From: Acetofilamentum sp. | GTDB lineage: Bacteria; Bacteroidota; Bacteroidia; Bacteroidales; DTU049 | Reading direction: 5' to 3' | Assembly: GCA_020720525.1 (NCBI GenBank) | Contig: DYON01000092.1 | Span: 1-9,578, forward strand | Length of the DNA stretch: 9,578 bases | Shown here: positions 6,329-9,578 of the stretch, in pieces | Layout of the letters: each line of letters opens with the position of its first letter | Numbering within the stretch: position 1 is the first letter of the stretch | The notes under the pieces: model-generated | What the model saw: only the letters and a program-made list of their open reading frames with translations | Database searches by the model: none | What the model was told of the DNA's origin: nothing | Program-made: the position numbers and the translations under genes

Positions 6329-7867
6329 CTACATCAATCCCCAGCTTTCGCGGTCGAGGCTTCTGTATTGAATTGCTTCGGCAAGATGTGCTGTTTGAAT
6401 CGATTCAGAATTTTCGAGATCGGCAATGGTTCTTGCTACTTTGAGTATTCTGTCGTAAGCTCTTGCCGAGAGATTGAGCTTTTCCATCGCATTTTTTAAC
6501 AGAATTTCTCCAGTAGAATCAATTTTGCAGTATTTTTTCAATAGGGCAGGAGTAAGCATGGCATTGCTCGAAACAGTTGGATTGTCTTCGTACCTTTTAT
6601 CTTGAATTTTTCGAGCGGCAATCACTCTTGCTCTTATATCAGCTGACGATTCTCCAACACGTTTGTCGGATAGATTGTTAAATGCAACTGGTGTTACTTC
6701 AATATGAATATCGATTCTATCGAGCAGCGGTCCCGATATACGACTTAAATAGCGTCGAATATTTCCAAGACCACATGTGCATTCTTTTTCGGGGTGGTTG
6801 TAATAGCCACACGGACAAGGATTCATAGCCGCAATGAGCATAATAGAGGCTGGATAATCGACCGAAAAACGTGCACGAGAAATAGTTACAACCCTATCTT
6901 CAATGGGTTGTCGGAGGACTTCGAGAACAGTGCGTTTAAATTCGGGAAGCTCGTCGAGAAACAAAACTCCATTGTGAGCAAGACTTATTTCGCCTGGCTG
7001 CGGAAAAGTACCCCCACCAACCAATGCCACATCGGAAATGGTATGATGTGGCGACCTGAATGGGCGTTGCTGCAATAATCCGATATTTGGGCCCAGCTTT
7101 CCGGCAACAGAGTGTATTCTGGTCGATTCAAGAGCTTCCTTCAAAGTCATGTTTGGAAGAATAGAGGGAAGTCGTTTGGCCAGCATTGTTTTGCCACTTC
7201 CTGGAGGACCAATCATGATGGCATTGTGTCCACCAGCAGCAGCAATTTCGAGTGCACGTTTAACGTTTTCCTGTCCTTTCACATCGTGAAAATCGGGTAG
7301 ATTTTCGATTTGTTCATCGGCAAGGTCGTTGTAATCGAAAAAAAATGGTTCGCTTAGCGAAGGGTTTTCTAGAAAAGAAATTACTTGGGTTAAATGGCGG
7401 AAAGCAAACACGCGCAGTCCTTTCACGACCGAAGCCTCGCGAGCATTTACGTAGGGAACAACAATACCCGCAAAACCACTTTTTTGCGCTTGAATAGCAG
7501 CAGAAAGCACTCCACGAACTGGCGAGATAGAACCGTCTAACGAAATTTCGCCCAAAAGCATAAATTGCGAAATGGAAGGGCAGGAAATTTGCCCCGAAGC
7601 AGCAAGAATACCAATAATAATTGCCAAATCGTATGCAGAACCTTCCTTTTTTACATCGGCAGGAGCCAGATTGATGGTTATTTTTTTCCCAGGGTAGAAA
7701 TATCCGTTGTTGTTGAGAGCTGGCTCTATTCGTGAACGACTCTCTTTCACCGCATTATCGGGCAATCCGGCCATGAAAGTATGCATACCCGAAGTGATAT
7801 CGACTTCAACAGTAACGTTGAAAGCATCGATTCCTTGAATGGCGCAACTGTTTGTTTTTATAAGCAT
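6329..7867 (-). CDS. comM: YifB/ComM-family Mg-chelatase-like AAA+ ATPase
   Basis: 512-residue protein. ComM of this family is a hexameric branch-migration helicase in natural transformation; the role in Bacteroidota is not established. Starting at the ATG at 7867 (MLIKTNSCAIQGIDA), the N-terminal ChlI/Lon-S5-like domain covers about 1-175 (GLPDNAVKESRSR near 34-46, NLAPADVKKEGSAYDL near 66-81, GEISLDG at 106-112). Next comes the AAA+ domain with Walker A GPPGSGKT (220-227), RPFRSPHHTISD (268-279), Walker B VLFLDE (301-306) and GPLLDRID (379-386). The C-terminal Mg-chelatase domain contains LSARAYDRILKVARTIADL (466-484). Four cysteines (351, 353, 363, 365; NPCPCG then CTCG) form a likely zinc-binding cluster that many YifB proteins have but, from memory, E. 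coli ComM lacks. A TTG at 7882 would extend it by five residues but lies inside the promoter zone, so it is rejected. Length is typical and all motifs are intact. Confidence 0.93.
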   Translation of the reverse strand: MLIKTNSCAIQGIDAFNVTVEVDITSGMHTFMAGLPDNAVKESRSRIEPALNNNGYFYPGKKITINLAPADVKKEGSAYDLAIIIGILAASGQISCPSISQFMLLGEISLDGSISPVRGVLSAAIQAQKSGFAGIVVPYVNAREASVVKGLRVFAFRHLTQVISFLENPSLSEPFFFDYNDLADEQIENLPDFHDVKGQENVKRALEIAAAGGHNAIMIGPPGSGKTMLAKRLPSILPNMTLKEALESTRIHSVAGKLGPNIGLLQQRPFRSPHHTISDVALVGGGTFPQPGEISLAHNGVLFLDELPEFKRTVLEVLRQPIEDRVVTISRARFSVDYPASIMLIAAMNPCPCGYYNHPEKECTCGLGNIRRYLSRISGPLLDRIDIHIEVTPVAFNNLSDKRVGESSADIRARVIAARKIQDKRYEDNPTVSSNAMLTPALLKKYCKIDSTGEILLKNAMEKLNLSARAYDRILKVARTIADLENSESIQTAHLAEAIQYRSLDRESWGLM

Positions 7868-7883
7868 AATATGCGAAATCAAA

Positions 7884-7917
7884 CAAAAATAATAAATAAG
7901 TGTTGGAAATCACGAAA
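7884..7917 (-). promoter_or_regulatory. Promoter of comM/yifB
   Basis: On the minus strand, TATTTTTG (7891 to 7884) is a perfect -7 box and TTTC (7917 to 7914) a one-mismatch -33 element 22 bases upstream. The G of the -7 box is 17 bases from the ATG at 7867, leaving a short leader and supporting that start over the TTG at 7882. Confidence 0.55.
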
Positions 7918-7933
7918 AATGGAATTATTTTTG
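7902..7933 (+). promoter_or_regulatory. Promoter of the 7952 lipoprotein gene
   Basis: GTTG (7902-7905, one mismatch to TTTG), 20 bases, then a perfect -7 box TATTTTTG (7926-7933), 18 bases before the ATG. It overlaps the leftward comM promoter, which uses the identical -7 sequence on the other strand. Confidence 0.6.
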
Positions 7934-7951
7934 TAGAAAATACAGAAAAAA

Positions 7952-8386
7952 ATGAAAAAGCCGTTATTGTATTTATTTGTGGCTGTGGTTTCTGTTATGG
8001 GAATTTTGACAGCATGTGAGCCTGACAACAACGACGATGATGACGATATACCCGTTGTTGACGCACGTTTGAAGTATCAAGGAGTTTGGAATTGTACCGA
8101 GAGCTCAACAATGAGTTATACGGTTAATATTGCCGTTGATACCGTGAATAGTACCCAAATAAAGTTGTTCAATTTTCATAATCTTGGATTTGAAGAATTT
8201 TCGTTTGGGATTGTGTCAAATAATACCATTACATTTCCTTCTCAAACAATGTGCTTAGGCACAAGAACAGTTGAAGGAACCGCAACAATGCAGTCGAACA
8301 ACGCAACCATCGATTTCTACTATACTGTGAACGATGGGGTGAATCTCGATACCATTCAGGCAGTTTACACCAAGCAATCTTCTTAG
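7952..8386 (+). CDS. Small lipoprotein, probably surface-exposed, function unknown
   Basis: 144 residues; I do not recognise the family. The lipoprotein signal is clear: MKKPLLYLFVAVVSVMGILTAC with Cys22 as the lipidated residue. Directly after it comes an acidic run (EPDNNDDDDD) that resembles the lipoprotein export signal which directs Bacteroidota lipoproteins to the outside of the outer membrane. After Val35 the protein reads like a compact all-beta domain of about 105 residues (YQGVWNCTE, then alternating strands with SYTVNIAV, TITFPSQTM, TVEGTATM and TIDFYYTV), in the manner of the lipocalin-like or DUF-type domains common in small Bacteroidota lipoproteins; that fold guess is weak. Two cysteines (in WNCTE and TMCLG) could form a disulphide. 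It has its own promoter and its stop overlaps that of the convergent DUF4296 gene by four bases. Confidence 0.8.
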   Translation: MKKPLLYLFVAVVSVMGILTACEPDNNDDDDDIPVVDARLKYQGVWNCTESSTMSYTVNIAVDTVNSTQIKLFNFHNLGFEEFSFGIVSNNTITFPSQTMCLGTRTVEGTATMQSNNATIDFYYTVNDGVNLDTIQAVYTKQSS

Positions 8387-8748
8387 TTGGGGCTTGCCTG
8401 CAAATGAGTTTCTAAAACAATCAGGCTGTCGAGTGCTTTGTCTGAAATCGATTTCAAAACTTTTGGACTTTGGGCGTAGTATTGATACGAATTTACAATA
8501 CGCGTTGTATCCATTTTGTACTTTTTGAGCATCAGGTCGTAGTAATGGTTAGAATACCACGAAACATTGCGACCTTCGCGTTCTTTTTGCCTAATCAAAG
8601 ATTCGGTAAGGAACAAATCGACAAAAAATGTTTTCATGGTGTCTTCGGGCATAATGTTGACAGCCGGAACATTTGTTTCGGAATCGTTGTTTCGGCAGGC
8701 GGCAACAATTAAAACTACAAGAATAGAAAAAAAGAAAGCACTTTTCAT
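8383..8748 (-). CDS. DUF4296 domain lipoprotein
   Basis: 121 residues. The signal peptide (MKSAFFFSILVVLIVAAC) ends in a lipobox with Cys18, so this is a lipoprotein. The rest fits DUF4296, a small helical domain found almost only in Bacteroidota: MPEDTMKTFFVDLFLTESLI (about 34-53), then SWYSNHYYDLMLKKYKMDTTRI (62-83) and SYQYYAQSPKVLKSISDKALDSL (86-108), with the usual YY...KKY and YY..SP pattern. No biochemical function is known for the family. The start is the only Met giving a signal peptide. It lies just five bases after a perfect -7 box, so the mRNA may be nearly leaderless. The stop codon overlaps that of the opposite gene. Confidence 0.85.
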   Translation of the reverse strand: MKSAFFFSILVVLIVAACRNNDSETNVPAVNIMPEDTMKTFFVDLFLTESLIRQKEREGRNVSWYSNHYYDLMLKKYKMDTTRIVNSYQYYAQSPKVLKSISDKALDSLIVLETHLQASPN

Positions 8749-8753
8749 CGCAG

Positions 8754-8761
8754 CAAAGATA
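8754..8761 (-). promoter_or_regulatory. -7 promoter box of the DUF4296 gene
   Basis: Minus-strand TATCTTTG (8761 to 8754) matches TAnnTTTG exactly, with five bases between it and the ATG at 8748. No convincing -33 TTTG is found; TTTA (8789 to 8786) lies 24 bases upstream. The spacing predicts a transcript starting at or within a few bases of the start codon. Confidence 0.5.
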
Positions 8762-8816
8762 CAACGATTCGCTATTTTATGCTGATAAACATCATTTTTT
8801 TTGCTGGATTACTGCG

Positions 8817-8846
8817 TTTGTTAGGTATTATTATGTTGTACTTTTG
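8817..8846 (+). promoter_or_regulatory. Promoter of the DUF1338 gene
   Basis: TTTG (8817-8820), 18 bases, TACTTTTG (8839-8846): both elements match the Bacteroidota consensus exactly, 17 bases before the ATG at 8864. This is the best promoter in the window. Confidence 0.7.
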
Positions 8847-8863
8847 AACAAACAAATCTGAAT

Positions 8864-9578
8864 ATGAAACAGACAGAACTTTTTGCTAAATTGTGGGATG
8901 ATTACACAACAAAAAATCCGCAAGCAAAAAACATTTATAATTCATTTGTAGAAAAGGGAGAGGTTGTATTGAACGATCACATTGCTTTTCGAACAATTGA
9001 TTTTCCTGGAATGAATATCGATACGTTGTCGCAGGCATTTATAGTTGCAGGCTACGTTGAAAAAGGCCGATATATTTTTGAGGCAAAAAAGCTTCAGGCT
9101 CGTCATTACGAGAATGAGGGTGATAATGAGGCTCCTCTAGTTTTCATAAGTGAATTGAGAACTGCACAATTTAGCGATTATTTGCAGCAACAAATGAAAA
9201 AGCTTGCAGCCGATATGCCAGTTCACTGGCTGAATAATGCCGAGATTATTTTTAGGGGGCGAACATGGGGCTTACCATCGTTTGAAGTGTATGAAAAATT
9301 GCGAGCCGAAAGCGAATATGCAGCATGGTTTTATGTGAATGGTTATACAGTAAACCACTTTACTGTTAGTGTGAACCAATTGAAATCGATGACTGAGATT
9401 GGCGAAGTAAATGCGTTTTTGAAAGAACAAGGCTATCAAATAAACGATGCTGGTGGCGAAGTTCATGGTACGCCCGAGGAGCTTCTTGAGCAATCGTCGG
9501 TAAAAGCACCCTTGATGAAAGTTGAATTTAGAGAAGGCTTTTTCGAAGTACCGGGTTGTTATTACGAATTTGCAAAGC
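8864..9578 (+). CDS. DUF1338 family protein, 2-oxoadipate dioxygenase/decarboxylase-like (partial, 3' cut)
   Basis: 238 complete codons, open to the window edge with no stop. The protein starts MKQTELFAKLWDDYT and matches DUF1338, a family in the vicinal-oxygen-chelate fold that includes bacterial HglS/YdcJ (2-oxoadipate to 2-hydroxyglutarate, an iron-dependent step of lysine catabolism) and plant FLO7. Visible signatures are LNDHIAFRTID (36-46), the central HWLNNAEIIFRGRTWGLPSFEVY (121-143), YTVNHFTVSVN (161-171) and VPGCYYEFAK at the cut end. His39, His165 and Glu235 are in the right places for the metal triad, and Arg43 matches the substrate-binding Arg four residues after the first His in HglS. 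Bacteroidota members are about 260-270 residues, so probably only 25-30 residues are missing. The substrate in this organism is unknown: no other lysine-catabolic gene is in view. The start is supported by a perfect promoter. Confidence 0.85.
   Translation, partial: MKQTELFAKLWDDYTTKNPQAKNIYNSFVEKGEVVLNDHIAFRTIDFPGMNIDTLSQAFIVAGYVEKGRYIFEAKKLQARHYENEGDNEAPLVFISELRTAQFSDYLQQQMKKLAADMPVHWLNNAEIIFRGRTWGLPSFEVYEKLRAESEYAAWFYVNGYTVNHFTVSVNQLKSMTEIGEVNAFLKEQGYQINDAGGEVHGTPEELLEQSSVKAPLMKVEFREGFFEVPGCYYEFAK

Larger units (their letters stand above)
8749..8863. other. Divergent intergenic region between DUF4296 and DUF1338 genes
   Basis: 115 bases holding the two divergent promoters listed separately and a T-rich tract (about 8794-8802). 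No small gene or RNA structure is evident. Confidence 0.5.

Noticed and set aside
6260..6499. Small rightward open frame after gldN
   Set aside because: It runs straight through the terminator hairpin and then reads the antisense of the YifB gene, with no recognisable features.
7868..7882. TTG start for the YifB/ComM gene
   Set aside because: It lies within or at the edge of the predicted promoter and adds five residues before the typical MLIKT start.
9272..9493. 73-codon minus-strand open frame near the right edge
   Set aside because: It is antisense to the DUF1338 reading frame, which carries clear family motifs over the same bases.
1..9578. CRISPR arrays, tRNA/rRNA genes, insertion sequences, prophage or defence genes
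   Set aside because: No regularly spaced repeats, cloverleaf sequence, terminal inverted repeats, transposase or integrase motifs were seen. All space is taken by ordinary chromosomal genes of similar composition.

Overview
The window comes from a member of the Bacteroidota. The evidence is a type IX secretion (T9SS/Por) core cluster in the order porP-porK(gldK)-porL(gldL)-porM(gldM)-porN(gldN), several promoters of the Bacteroidota type (-7 box TAnnTTTG), A-rich ribosome-binding regions, and lipoproteins with Bacteroidota-style signals. The long PorL C-terminal region and the P. gingivalis-like gene order suggest the Bacteroidales/Marinilabiliales side rather than a classic flavobacterium, but that is an inference. 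No 16S or other taxonomic marker is present.

Layout. 1-172: leader region with a possible promoter for a leftward gene outside the window. 173-1168: PorP/SprF outer-membrane protein. 1265-6272: gldK, gldL, gldM, gldN, all rightward with short gaps, probably one transcript starting at a perfect -7 box (1228-1235) and ending at a strong hairpin terminator (6281-6314). The hairpin is symmetrical in A and T tracts, so it also serves the convergent gene. 6329-7867, leftward: YifB/ComM-family AAA+ ATPase. 7868-7951: compact divergent promoter region with the same -7 sequence on both strands. 7952-8386, rightward: small surface-type lipoprotein of unknown function. 8383-8748, leftward: DUF4296 lipoprotein whose stop codon overlaps the previous gene's stop. 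8749-8863: second divergent promoter region. 8864 to the window end, rightward: DUF1338 (2-oxoadipate dioxygenase/decarboxylase-like) gene, cut by the window edge.

How the genes work together. GldL and GldM form the proton-driven inner-membrane motor, and the key charged residues known from F. johnsoniae are all present. GldM spans the periplasm to the GldK-GldN ring, where GldK is an outer-membrane lipoprotein. PorP/SprF proteins are outer-membrane barrel partners that, in studied systems, link substrates or the translocon to this machine. Together they are the core of the T9SS and, in species with the extra gld/spr genes, of gliding. Gliding itself cannot be inferred from this window. The genes right of the terminator have no evident functional link to it.

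I do not see an undescribed system here. The more unusual points are a heptad-phased repeat in the extended GldL tail, a three-part complementary sequence between porP and gldK, near-leaderless promoter spacing, and a 4-nt overlap of opposing stop codons.
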